Source of the DNA: Oscillospiraceae bacterium | GTDB lineage: Bacteria; Bacillota; Clostridia; Oscillospirales; Ruminococcaceae | Reading direction: 5' to 3' | NCBI GenBank assembly: GCA_019416775.1 | Contig: DXWR01000018.1 | Coordinates: forward strand, 1 to 26,661 | Length of the DNA: 26,661 nucleotides | In this document: in pieces, positions 15,781 through 22,928 of the stretch | Position numbering within the stretch: position 1 is the first letter of the stretch | Layout of the letters: each line of letters begins with the position of its first letter | Translations under genes and position numbers: made by a program | The notes under the pieces: generated by a model | The model's input: the letters and a program-made list of their open reading frames with translations, nothing else | The model's database searches: none | Told to the model about the DNA's origin: nothing

Positions 15781-17451
15781 TTGAAATCGGATATTCAAAT
15801 CGCACAGGAAGCAACCATGCGCCCCATTCAGGAAATCGGGGCAGAATTAGGGATTCAGCCGGAAGAATTGATTTTTTATGGGCATTATAAAGCCAAACTC
15901 TCCAAAGAGCTGGAACAGCGCCTTCAGGACCGGCCGGAAGGCAAATTGATCCTGGTCACCGCCGTTAATCCCACCCCCGCCGGGGAAGGGAAAACCACCG
16001 TGTCGGTGGGCTTGGCCCAGGCCATGAACCGTTTGGGCAAAAAGACGGTGCTGGCTCTCCGGGAACCCAGCCTGGGCCCGGTGTTCGGCATTAAGGGAGG
16101 CGCCGCCGGCGGCGGGTACTCCCAGGTGGTCCCCATGGAGGACATCAACCTCCACTTTACCGGGGATATGCACGCCATCACCACCGCCAACGCCCTGCTC
16201 TGCGCGGTCATCGACAACCACCTCCAGCAGGGCAACCAGCTGGGCATCGACCCCCGGCGGATCCTCTTTAAGCGCTGTGTGGACATGAACGACCGCGCCC
16301 TGCGCAACGTAGTGGTGGGCCTGGGAGGCAAAGTCAACGGCGTACCCCGGGAAGACGGGTTCCAGATCACCGTGGCCAGCGAAATCATGGCCATCCTCTG
16401 CCTGGCCGGGGACATCTTCGATTTGAAGGAGCGTCTGGGCAATATTTTGGTTGCCTATACCTATTCCGGGGAACCGGTGTACTGCCGGGATCTGGGCGTG
16501 CACGGCGCCATGGCAGCTGTGATGAAGGACGCCATCCAGCCCAACCTGGTCCAGACCCTGGAAAACACCCCCGCCCTGATCCACGGCGGTCCCTTCGCCA
16601 ACATTGCTCACGGCTGCAACTCCGTCAAAGCCACCAAGATGGCGTTGAAATTGGGGGACTACGCCGTGACCGAGGCAGGCTTCGGTTCCGATTTGGGCGC
16701 CGAGAAATTCTTTGACATCAAATGCCGGGCGGCTGGCTTAAAGCCGGACTGCGTGGTGCTGGTGGCTACCGTGCGGGCATTGAAGTACAACGGCGGCGTG
16801 AAAAAGGAAAACCTCACCACCCCCGATGTGGAGGCCCTCCGCCGGGGCAGCGTGAACTTAAAGCAGCACATCGAAAACCTGCAAAAGTTCGGCCTGCCGG
16901 TGGTAGTGGCCCTCAACCGCTTTGCTTCCGATTCCGACCAAGAGCTGGCGCTGTTGGATGAACTCTGCCGGGAGATGGACGCACCGGTCTGCCTCACCGA
17001 AGTGTTTGCCAAGGGCGGCGAAGGCGGTTTGGATCTGGCCCAGCAGGTGCTGAATACCATCCAAACCAAGCCCTCCCACTTCCACACCCTGTACGACGTT
17101 TCTCTGCCGGTGGAAGAAAAGGTGGAGATTTTGGCGAAGGAGATTTACCGTGCCGACGGAGTGGACTTCACCCCCCAGGCCAAGAAATCTCTGGCGGACA
17201 TCCAGCGCATCGGTTTGGACCGGCTGCCCATCTGCGTGGCCAAGACCCAGTATTCCTTCAGCGACGACGCCTCCAAGCTGGGCGCGCCCCGGAACTTCCG
17301 GATTACGGTGCGGGATGTGAAGGTGAGCGCCGGCGCCGGGTTTATTGTCATTTACACTGGAAATATTATGACGATGCCGGGGCTTCCCAAAGCCCCCAGC
17401 GCGCTGAACATCGACATTGATGAGCGCGGAGAAATTGTAGGGTTGTTCTAA
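15781..17451 (+). CDS. fhs: Formate-tetrahydrofolate ligase
   Basis: Fhs joins formate to tetrahydrofolate with ATP, giving 10-formyl-THF for purine synthesis, initiator tRNA formylation or acetogenic C1 metabolism. The protein shows SDIQIAQEATMRPI, the ATP-binding PTPAGEGKTT (64-73), REPSLGPVFGIKGGAAGGGY, HFTGDMHAITTANAL and the C-terminal GNIMTMPGLPKAPSA. The frame is open from 15748 and has an ATG at 15760. TTG at 15781 is preferred because AAAGGA lies 10 bases ahead and it gives 556 residues beginning (M)KSDI, as is typical of the family. Its stop shares a base with the next start (TAATG at 17449-17453). No folD or other C1-pathway gene is adjacent. Confidence 0.96.
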   Translation: MKSDIQIAQEATMRPIQEIGAELGIQPEELIFYGHYKAKLSKELEQRLQDRPEGKLILVTAVNPTPAGEGKTTVSVGLAQAMNRLGKKTVLALREPSLGPVFGIKGGAAGGGYSQVVPMEDINLHFTGDMHAITTANALLCAVIDNHLQQGNQLGIDPRRILFKRCVDMNDRALRNVVVGLGGKVNGVPREDGFQITVASEIMAILCLAGDIFDLKERLGNILVAYTYSGEPVYCRDLGVHGAMAAVMKDAIQPNLVQTLENTPALIHGGPFANIAHGCNSVKATKMALKLGDYAVTEAGFGSDLGAEKFFDIKCRAAGLKPDCVVLVATVRALKYNGGVKKENLTTPDVEALRRGSVNLKQHIENLQKFGLPVVVALNRFASDSDQELALLDELCREMDAPVCLTEVFAKGGEGGLDLAQQVLNTIQTKPSHFHTLYDVSLPVEEKVEILAKEIYRADGVDFTPQAKKSLADIQRIGLDRLPICVAKTQYSFSDDASKLGAPRNFRITVRDVKVSAGAGFIVIYTGNIMTMPGLPKAPSALNIDIDERGEIVGLF

Positions 17452-18656
17452 TGGCACAATCAACATTAAAGTCCACTTTGAAGTCTTCCATTAAAACCAA
17501 AAACCAGACCCGCTTTGAACGGTTTATGCGTTCGGTGAAGGAAGGCTTTTTGGGCACAGATAAACTGCTGCTGTTGCTCTGCATGGGATTGAGTACCCTG
17601 AGCTGCATTATCATGTATTCCTTGTGCTACCAAGGATTTGTCAACAGCTGGTCCATCTTTTATATCCAGGTATTTGCTTCGGTGGCCGGGGTGGTTCTTG
17701 CGATCGTCCTTTCCTTTGTGGACTACCAGACCGTGGCCCGGTTTTGGCCGCTTTACATGGCGGTGGCTATTGTTCTGGTGATTTTGACCTACTTTATCGG
17801 CGAAGCTCCCAACGGAAGCGACGACAAAGCCTGGCTGAATCTGGGAGTGATTTTGTTCCAGCCTTCCGAAGTGCTGAAGGTGGCCTTTATCTTTTCCTTT
17901 GGATTCCATTTGACCATGGTGAAAAACAGGGTCAACTATCTTTCCACTTTTTTGGGACTGCTGGCCCACGCCATCGTTCCCATCGGCATGATCGCTTTGC
18001 AGGGGGACTACGGTTCCATGCTGGTGTTTGTTTTCATCTACGTGGTGATGCTGATTGCCGCCGGACTGAGTTGGAAGTTATTGGCCATTGCCGGAGGCAT
18101 TCTGGCAGTAGCGGCGCCCATCGCCTGGTTTTTGCTGCCGGATTACCTGCAGGAGCGGTTTGCGGTAGCTTGGAATCCTTCTTTGGATCCCTTGGGTGCG
18201 GGAATGCAGCAGTACCGGGGGCAGATCGCTCTGGGCTCCGGGCAGCTTTTCGGCCGGGGATTGTTTGCCGACGGGCTTTACAACTTCCCCGCCCGGCACA
18301 ATGACATGGTGTTTGCCTATATCGGCCAGACCCTGGGCTTTGTGGGCTGCATTGCAGTGGCCCTGGCCATCACCATTATCTGCGTCAAAATGTTGTTCAT
18401 TGCCAAAAAGAGCAATGACGACACGGGGCTTTATATCTGCTGCGGCATCTTTGCCATCTGGCTGTTCCAGACCATCCTGAACATCGGAATGGTGATCTGT
18501 GTGCTGCCGGTGATCGGGGTGACGCTGCCCTTGGTGAGTTACGGAGGTACCTCGGTGATGATCTCTTACCTGTCCATCGGGCTGGTGATGAGCGTCCACC
18601 GGCAGTCCAGGCGGGAGTCCATGTTCGAGGCTCGCTCCGGCTCCTCCCTGCGATAA
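17451..18656 (+). CDS. RodA/FtsW/SpoVE family peptidoglycan polymerase
   Basis: SEDS proteins polymerise glycan strands from lipid II with a partner class B penicillin-binding protein. The 401-residue protein has a basic cytoplasmic N-terminus of about 35 residues, then about ten membrane helices. Family motifs visible are KAWLNLGVILFQPSEVLKVA, GDYGSMLVF, the periplasmic loop NFPARHNDMVFAYIGQTLG containing the probable catalytic Asp (D285), and the C-terminal GVTLPLVSYGGTSVMISYLS. The usual Glu after IG in IGEELG is Gln here. RodA (elongation) is most likely; FtsW or SpoVE cannot be excluded. It is translationally coupled to fhs, with rsmD following 26 bases later. Confidence 0.9.
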   Translation: MAQSTLKSTLKSSIKTKNQTRFERFMRSVKEGFLGTDKLLLLLCMGLSTLSCIIMYSLCYQGFVNSWSIFYIQVFASVAGVVLAIVLSFVDYQTVARFWPLYMAVAIVLVILTYFIGEAPNGSDDKAWLNLGVILFQPSEVLKVAFIFSFGFHLTMVKNRVNYLSTFLGLLAHAIVPIGMIALQGDYGSMLVFVFIYVVMLIAAGLSWKLLAIAGGILAVAAPIAWFLLPDYLQERFAVAWNPSLDPLGAGMQQYRGQIALGSGQLFGRGLFADGLYNFPARHNDMVFAYIGQTLGFVGCIAVALAITIICVKMLFIAKKSNDDTGLYICCGIFAIWLFQTILNIGMVICVLPVIGVTLPLVSYGGTSVMISYLSIGLVMSVHRQSRRESMFEARSGSSLR

Positions 18657-18682
18657 ATTTGAGAAATGAGGTGACCTGTTTC

Positions 18683-19231
18683 ATGCGGGTAATCACCGGT
18701 TCCGCCCGGGGGCGGAAACTGAAAACCTTGGAAGGGATGGATACCCGTCCCACCTCTGACCGGGTGAAAGAGGCGGTGTTCAGCGCCATCCAGTTTGATC
18801 TTCCCGGCAGTGTGTTTTTGGACCTGTTTGCCGGTTCCGGCCAGATGGGGATTGAAGCTCTCAGCCGGGGGGCAAAACAGGCGGTCTTCAACGACCTAAA
18901 CCCCAAAGCGGCCCAAATCGTGCGGGACAATCTGTTGGCCACCGGCTTTTCCCGGCAGGCCAGGGTGCTGAACCTTTCCCTGGAAGGCTTTCTGCGCACC
19001 GATAAAACCCAATTTGACCTGGCTTATTTAGATCCGCCCTACCGGTCCGATCTGCTGCTGGCTGCTCTGGAAGGGGTGGCTTCGCGGATGAAGGAGGGGG
19101 GCAAGATCCTCTGCGAACATCCTGCGGGGGCGGAAATGCCTCAACAGGTGGGGGATTTTTCCCTGCTGCGGCAGTACCGGTACGGCAAGATCCAGGTGAG
19201 CCTATACGGCAGGAAAATGGAAGAAGAATAA
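18683..19231 (+). CDS. rsmD: 16S rRNA (guanine966-N2)-methyltransferase
   Basis: RsmD methylates G966 of 16S rRNA during 30S assembly. The 182-residue protein has MRVITGSARGRKL at the start, DTRPTSDRVKEAVFSAI, the SAM-binding LDLFAGSGQMGIEALSRGA, NDLNP and the catalytic LDPPY motif. The frame is open from a TTG at 18659, but ATG 18683, 8 bases after GAGGTGA, matches the family start. It is followed 17 bases later by coaD, the common rsmD-coaD arrangement in Firmicutes. Confidence 0.95.
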   Translation: MRVITGSARGRKLKTLEGMDTRPTSDRVKEAVFSAIQFDLPGSVFLDLFAGSGQMGIEALSRGAKQAVFNDLNPKAAQIVRDNLLATGFSRQARVLNLSLEGFLRTDKTQFDLAYLDPPYRSDLLLAALEGVASRMKEGGKILCEHPAGAEMPQQVGDFSLLRQYRYGKIQVSLYGRKMEEE

Positions 19232-19248
19232 CAAAAAGGAAGATTCAC

Positions 19249-19785
19249 ATGAAACTGGCAGTGTGTCCCGGCAGCTTTGACCCCATCACCAACGGCCATT
19301 TGGATATCATTCAGCGGGCTTCCCGCCTGTTTGATCAGGTGGTGGTGCTGGTGGCCTATAACCCGCAAAAAAACAACCGGGCCTTTACGGTGTCGGAACG
19401 GTTGGAGATGATCGACGCCTGCATTGCCGGGCTGGACAATGTGCGAAGCGACAGTTATCCCGGCCTGGTGGCAGATTATTTGGAAGAAGTGGGAGGCTGC
19501 GCCATTGTCAAAGGGCTGCGGGCGGTCAGCGACTTTGAGTACGAATTTCAGCAGGCCATGGCCAATAAGCGGCTCAATCCCAAAGCGGACACCGTGTTTT
19601 TGACCACGGCAACGGAAAATATGTTTTTGAGCTCCAGTCTGGTGAAACAGATTGCGGCATTTGGGGGAGACATTGAAGAATTTGTACCCGCCTGCATTGC
19701 CGGGCGGATTCGGCAGCGGCTGTGTGCGCCGGATTTGGAACCGGACTGTGCTGCTGCCCCGTTGGAAGGAGACGCACAGAAATGA
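19249..19785 (+). CDS. coaD: Phosphopantetheine adenylyltransferase
   Basis: CoaD transfers AMP from ATP to 4'-phosphopantetheine, the penultimate step of coenzyme A synthesis. The nucleotidyltransferase signature CPGSFDPITNGHLDII is at the N-terminus, with VKGLRAVSDFEYE, NPKADTVFLTT and LSSSLVKQIAAFGGD later. At 178 residues it is about 15-20 longer than most CoaD proteins; the extra part is a Pro/Ala/Asp-rich tail after FVPACIAGRIRQRL. The last codons overlap the next gene by 4 bases (ATGA at 19782-19785), and the tail also carries that gene's AAGGAGA site, which may explain its existence. Confidence 0.95.
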   Translation: MKLAVCPGSFDPITNGHLDIIQRASRLFDQVVVLVAYNPQKNNRAFTVSERLEMIDACIAGLDNVRSDSYPGLVADYLEEVGGCAIVKGLRAVSDFEYEFQQAMANKRLNPKADTVFLTTATENMFLSSSLVKQIAAFGGDIEEFVPACIAGRIRQRLCAPDLEPDCAAAPLEGDAQK

Positions 19786-20249
19786 ACGCGATTGAAATTT
19801 TGGATCTCATGGATGAAATGTTGGATAAAGCCTGGAATATGCCCATGTCCAACGGGAAATGTGTCATCAATGCGGATCGCATGAGGGAATTGATCGACGA
19901 CGTCAAGCGCAACCTGCCCCAGGAAATCAAGCAGGCCCGGTTAATTGTCCAGGACCGCACCGATATTTTAAGCGATGCCCGAAAGGAAGCGGACCAACTG
20001 GTGAAGGCGGCGGAAGAAAAGGCCCGGCGCTTGGTGGATCAAAGTGAAATCACGAAGGTTGCAAAACAAAACGCCATGGAGATGGTGCAGAACGCCCAGG
20101 CCCAGGCCCGCAGCCTGAAAAAAGCCGCCAACGAGTATGTAGACGAATTGTTGGGGAAGAATGAAAGACAGCTTCTGGAAGCCGCCAACCAAGTCAAGCG
20201 GGCCAGAGCCGCCCTTCACACCCCCCAGAACAGCGCCCACAACAAGTGA
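19782..20249 (+). CDS. Unrecognised coiled-coil protein after coaD
   Basis: The 155-residue protein starts MNAIEILDLMDEMLDKAW. It then has a long, highly charged helical region (about residues 45-145) rich in Ala, Glu, Lys and Gln, with heptad-like spacing of hydrophobic residues. There is no membrane segment. The shape recalls DivIVA-like or ATP synthase subunit B-like coiled coils, and similar proteins are often labelled ATPase without evidence. The start at 19782 is set by AAGGAGA and by the ATGA overlap with coaD; the frame is open upstream to 19722. Translational coupling to coaD is the main functional clue. Function unknown; a scaffold or cell-division-related role is only a guess. Confidence 0.8.
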   Translation: MNAIEILDLMDEMLDKAWNMPMSNGKCVINADRMRELIDDVKRNLPQEIKQARLIVQDRTDILSDARKEADQLVKAAEEKARRLVDQSEITKVAKQNAMEMVQNAQAQARSLKKAANEYVDELLGKNERQLLEAANQVKRARAALHTPQNSAHNK

Positions 20250-20260
20250 GGATGGGGATC

Positions 20261-21082
20261 ATGGAAGAAAAACAGTTTCAGTTCAAAGATCGGTACGACC
20301 TGGAGGACTTAAAGCAGGTCACCCGGATCCTCCGCAGCGAAAACGGCTGCCCCTGGGATAAGGTGCAGACCCACCAGTCCATCCGTCAGGATTTTCTGGA
20401 AGAGACCCTGGAGGCCCTGGAAGCCATCGACAACCAGGATCCGGTGCTTTTGCAGGAGGAACTGGGGGATGTGCTGTTTCAGGTGGTGTTCCACGCCCAG
20501 ATCGAGGCGGAACAGGGAAGGTTTGACCTGGCGGATGTGATCCACGACGTCACCTTCAAGCTGATCCACCGCCACCCTCATGTGTTTGGTTCCATCCAGG
20601 CGGATACGGTGGATCAGGTGCTGAAAAACTGGGACGAAATCAAAAAAGAGGAAAAGAATCAGCAGTCCTACGCCGACACTCTCCGGGCAGTGCCCAAAAC
20701 CTTTCCGGCGTTGATGCGGGCCCAGAAGGTGCAGAAGCGTGCGGGGAAGGTTGGGTTTGATTTTGAAAACCAGCAGCAAACCTGGGACGCTTTGGCGGAA
20801 GAAATCCAAGAACTGAAAGAAGCGGTAACACAGCAGAACCCGTCAGCCATGGAGGAAGAATTGGGGGACGTTCTCTTCTCTGTGGTGAATCTTTCCCGGT
20901 TTTTGGGGCTGGATGCCGAAAAATGCTTGACAAATGCAGTGGAAAAGTTTATAAATAGATTTGCTAAGGTCGAATTTTTGGCAGAACAGCAGCAATTAGA
21001 TCTCAAGCAGACTGATCATGAGACCCTAGAGTCGCTTTATCAGCAAAGCAAATGTCATTTGTCTGACAAATCAACAGATTAG
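20261..21082 (+). CDS. mazG: Nucleoside triphosphate pyrophosphohydrolase MazG
   Basis: MazG hydrolyses (d)NTPs, including damaged ones, to NMP and pyrophosphate. The 273-residue protein has two MazG domains: the first with CPWDKVQTHQSI, EETLEALEAID and EELGDVLFQVVFHA; the second with KVGFDFEN, EEIQELKEAV and EELGDVLFSVVN. The paired EExxE and ExxD metal-binding motifs are intact in both. GTG 20246 and ATG 20252 are also in frame; ATG 20261 is chosen because GAGG lies 9 bases upstream. The last 160 bases of the gene contain a strong promoter for hup. MazG-HU-RqcP-YabP-YabQ-DivIC-YabR order is the conserved Firmicutes arrangement. Confidence 0.95.
   Translation: MEEKQFQFKDRYDLEDLKQVTRILRSENGCPWDKVQTHQSIRQDFLEETLEALEAIDNQDPVLLQEELGDVLFQVVFHAQIEAEQGRFDLADVIHDVTFKLIHRHPHVFGSIQADTVDQVLKNWDEIKKEEKNQQSYADTLRAVPKTFPALMRAQKVQKRAGKVGFDFENQQQTWDALAEEIQELKEAVTQQNPSAMEEELGDVLFSVVNLSRFLGLDAEKCLTNAVEKFINRFAKVEFLAEQQQLDLKQTDHETLESLYQQSKCHLSDKSTD
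20927..20955 (+). promoter_or_regulatory. hup: Strong SigA-type promoter of hup, inside mazG
   Basis: A perfect TTGACA (20927-20932) and TATAAA (20950-20955), 17 bases apart, lie in the 3' part of mazG. Transcription from about 20962 would give a leader of about 135 bases before hup. This lets the abundant HU protein be made independently of mazG. Confidence 0.72.
21049..21071 (+). repeat. Two overlapping inverted repeats before hup
   Basis: CAAAT-GTC-ATTTG (21049-21061) and ATTTGTC-T-GACAAAT (21057-21071) overlap at the end of mazG, between the hup promoter and the hup start. Their very short centres suit a protein-binding operator better than an RNA hairpin. Confidence 0.4.
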
Positions 21083-21096
21083 GGAGGTAAACAACC

Positions 21097-21369
21097 ATGA
21101 CCAAAACAGAATTGTGTGCAGCAGTAGCAGAACAGGCTGGCCTGAGCAAGAAGGATGCTGAAAAAGCAGTGTCCTCGGTTCTGGACGTAATCGTAGACGC
21201 CTTGGAAAAGGGCGAAAAGGTGCAGCTGGTGGGCTTTGGTACCTTTGAAGTACGGGAACGTGCAGCCCGCACCGGCAAGAACCCCCGCACCGGTGAGACC
21301 ATCGAGATTGCAGCCAGCAAAGTACCTGCCTTCAAGCCCGGACAGGCGATGAAGAATCGGTTGAACTGA
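21097..21369 (+). CDS. hup: HU family DNA-binding protein
   Basis: HU is a small dimeric nucleoid protein that bends DNA. The 90-residue protein has the full family pattern: MTKTELCAAVAEQAGLSKKD, VDALEKGEKVQLVGFGTFEV, RTGKNPRTGET in the DNA-binding arm and VPAFKPGQAMKNRLN at the end. The GGGAGG site 9 bases ahead of the ATG is strong. Its own promoter lies inside mazG and its own terminator follows at 21396, so it is likely expressed as a short, abundant mRNA. Confidence 0.97.
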   Translation: MTKTELCAAVAEQAGLSKKDAEKAVSSVLDVIVDALEKGEKVQLVGFGTFEVRERAARTGKNPRTGETIEIAASKVPAFKPGQAMKNRLN

Positions 21370-21395
21370 TTACGCTGCCCTTTGACAGAAAAGGG

Positions 21396-21434
21396 TTGCC
21401 GCCCTCAAACATGACGGGGCGGCAATTTTATTTT
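21396..21434 (+). terminator. Intrinsic terminator after hup
   Basis: TTGCCGCCC (21396-21404) pairs perfectly with GGGCGGCAA (21417-21425), followed by TTTTATTTT. It separates hup from rqcP, 22 bases upstream of the rqcP start codon. Confidence 0.82.
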
Positions 21435-21455
21435 ACCGGAAAGGAGAACATTCCA

Positions 21456-21701
21456 ATGCGCTTGGATAAATATTTAAAGCTCACCCGCCTGATTAAGCGG
21501 CGCACCGTGGCCAACGATGCCTGCGACGCCGGCAAGATCACCGTCAACGGCAATGTGGCCAAAGCGTCCTATCAGGTGAAGGTAGGGGACATTTTGGAGA
21601 TCACCCTGGGCACCCGCACCATCAAAGCGGAAGTGACCGGCTTAGAGGAACACGTCACCCGGGAAACCGCCGGGGACCAGTATCGGATTTTGGAAGAATA
21701 A
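21456..21701 (+). CDS. rqcP: S4-domain RNA-binding protein RqcP (YabO)
   Basis: RqcP binds stalled 50S subunits and works with RqcH in the C-terminal Ala-tailing of nascent chains during ribosome quality control. The 81-residue protein is almost entirely an S4 domain: MRLDKYLKLTRLIKRRT, ANDACDAGKITVNG, AKASYQVKVGDILEI. The frame is open from 21396, but those codons lie in the hup terminator; ATG 21456 after AAAGGAG is the start. Position between hup and yabP matches yabO in Bacillus and Clostridia. Confidence 0.92.
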   Translation: MRLDKYLKLTRLIKRRTVANDACDAGKITVNGNVAKASYQVKVGDILEITLGTRTIKAEVTGLEEHVTRETAGDQYRILEE

Positions 21702-21789
21702 AAGGCATTTCCGTCCAACCGTTCTAAATTTTCCTGGGAGGGCATACCCTTGTATTGCCGCAAAAACAGCAGGAAAGGAAGAATGCAGT

Positions 21790-22065
21790 ATGACCGAACC
21801 CAAAACCATGATGCCTCACCAGCTGATTCTGGAGGAAAAAAGCCGGCTCTCCCTCACCGGGGTCACCGGGATCCTCAGCTTTGACGAAGCCTGCGCCGTG
21901 GTGGAGACCACCCTGGGCCAGCTGACAGTGGAGGGGCAGCATCTTCACATCCAAAAAAGCGATGTGGAGACCGGGGATCTGGTGATGGACGGGCAGGTCA
22001 ACGGCTTGAGCTATAAACCGCTGAAAAAAGGCGGGGACGGCTTGCTGACCCGATTGCTGAAATAG
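21790..22065 (+). CDS. yabP: Sporulation protein YabP
   Basis: YabP is a small sporulation protein made in the mother cell; its exact role is not settled. The 91-residue protein has the family pattern PHQLILEEKSRLSLTGVTGI, SFDEACAVVETTLGQLTVEG and LHIQKSDVETGDLVMDGQVN, followed by LSYKP. An AGGAAAGGAAG site precedes the ATG. The last base of its TAG is shared with the yabQ GTG start (22063-22067). An 88-base gap separates it from rqcP and may hold a sporulation promoter, though none is certain. Its presence is strong evidence that the organism is, or descends from, a spore former. Confidence 0.93.
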   Translation: MTEPKTMMPHQLILEEKSRLSLTGVTGILSFDEACAVVETTLGQLTVEGQHLHIQKSDVETGDLVMDGQVNGLSYKPLKKGGDGLLTRLLK

Positions 22066-22601
22066 TGGAGTTTTACTTTATCACCGACCTGCCGTTGCAG
22101 GTCACCTTGCTGGCCCGATTTTTCCTGTACGGGGTTTTGGTGGGAATTTGGGCAGGGGTGTTGAAGGGACTGCGGTGGCCCGCCTGCAGGCTGTGGCAGG
22201 GGGTGCTGGATGTGCTGCTTTGGCTGGTGCCGGCAGTGGGATTTTTTCTGCTCTCTTTGGCGCTGTACCAGGGAAAGCTGCGGCTTTCTTTGGCCATGGC
22301 CGCCTTGCTGGGAGCGGTGTGCTGGCGGTACACATTGGGCAGATTGCTGCAAAAACTCTGGCGGCAGATTTGTCTTGCGGTTTCCTTCCCGCTGCGGAGG
22401 GCGGGAAATTGGTGGCGCCAAAAGCGGCAGGCTGCAGCAGAAAGAGAAAAAAGCAAAAAAACACGGGAAAAAAGTTTGGGAATCCCCTTGAAAAAGACAG
22501 TTGGATTGATGTATAATAAGGCAGTAAGTCACTTTGGGTCGTTTTCCGGCCCTTCCAAGCACCCAAAAGGAGGTTCCCATGGCAGCCACAAAAAAACGTA
22601 A
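22065..22601 (+). CDS. yabQ: Sporulation protein YabQ
   Basis: YabQ is a mother-cell membrane protein needed for normal spore cortex formation in Bacillus. The 178-residue protein starts at GTG 22065 and has about three to four membrane segments up to about residue 85: a first hydrophobic block, a second near LLWLVPAVGFFLLSLALY, and a third near LAMAALLGAVCWRY. It ends in a long basic tail full of Lys and Arg. A SigA-type promoter and the divIC ribosome binding site and first codons lie inside its 3' end, giving an out-of-frame overlap of 23 bases with divIC. Confidence 0.88.
   Translation: MEFYFITDLPLQVTLLARFFLYGVLVGIWAGVLKGLRWPACRLWQGVLDVLLWLVPAVGFFLLSLALYQGKLRLSLAMAALLGAVCWRYTLGRLLQKLWRQICLAVSFPLRRAGNWWRQKRQAAAEREKSKKTREKSLGIPLKKTVGLMYNKAVSHFGSFSGPSKHPKGGSHGSHKKT
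22488..22517 (+). promoter_or_regulatory. divIC: SigA-type promoter of divIC, inside yabQ
   Basis: TTGAAA (22488-22493) and TATAAT (22512-22517) are 18 bases apart inside the yabQ coding region. Transcription from about 22524 would give a leader of about 55 bases, which can form a TTTGGGT/ACCCAAA stem (22533-22539 with 22561-22567) just before AGGAGG. It separates the vegetative division gene from the sporulation genes. Confidence 0.65.
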
Positions 22602-22866
22602 ACGCCGGATCGTGGTGATTGTGGCGGTGATTGCCATCACCATTTATGTGGGGATTTCCATGGTGTTCATCACCAATTCCTATCGGGAAAAGAGCCGGGA
22701 GATTCAGCAGGTCCAGCAGCAGATCGATGAACAGACGGTGCTCAACCAAGAGTACCAGGCCATGATCGACCAGGGCGTGGATGACGAGTACATCCAGAAG
22801 CTGGCCAGAGAGAAGCTGGGCTTGGTATACCCCGATGAACGGGTTTATATTGATATGGGCGGCTAA
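22579..22866 (+). CDS. divIC: Septum formation initiator DivIC (FtsB-like)
   Basis: DivIC binds FtsL and DivIB in the division complex and helps activate septal wall synthesis. The 95-residue protein has a basic cytoplasmic start (MAATKKRKRR), one membrane helix at about residues 11-34, then a coiled coil (about 36-65) and the conserved end YIQKLAREKLGLVYPDERVY. The frame is open from 22534, but ATG 22579 after AAGGAGG is chosen. It overlaps the end of yabQ by 23 bases. Length and shape are normal. Confidence 0.92.
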   Translation: MAATKKRKRRIVVIVAVIAITIYVGISMVFITNSYREKSREIQQVQQQIDEQTVLNQEYQAMIDQGVDDEYIQKLAREKLGLVYPDERVYIDMGG

Positions 22867-22928
22867 CAGCCGAACTTATAAATTATTTTGAGAGAAAGAG
22901 ATTGCCGAAGCAGGAGGAAACCGATTAC

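Noticed and set aside
20246..20260. Earlier starts of mazG (GTG 20246, ATG 20252)
   Set aside because: They lack a ribosome binding site at good spacing; GAGG fits ATG 20261 best.
21724..21750. Possible SigE promoter ahead of yabP (CATACCCT at 21743-21750)
   Set aside because: The -10-like box fits loosely, but the AT-rich candidate for -35 has poor sequence and spacing, so it is not listed as a feature even though a mother-cell promoter is expected here.
21750..21881. Short TTG-started frame after GGGAGGG overlapping yabP
   Set aside because: The spacing is plausible but the product is basic and unrecognisable, and it runs out of frame into yabP.
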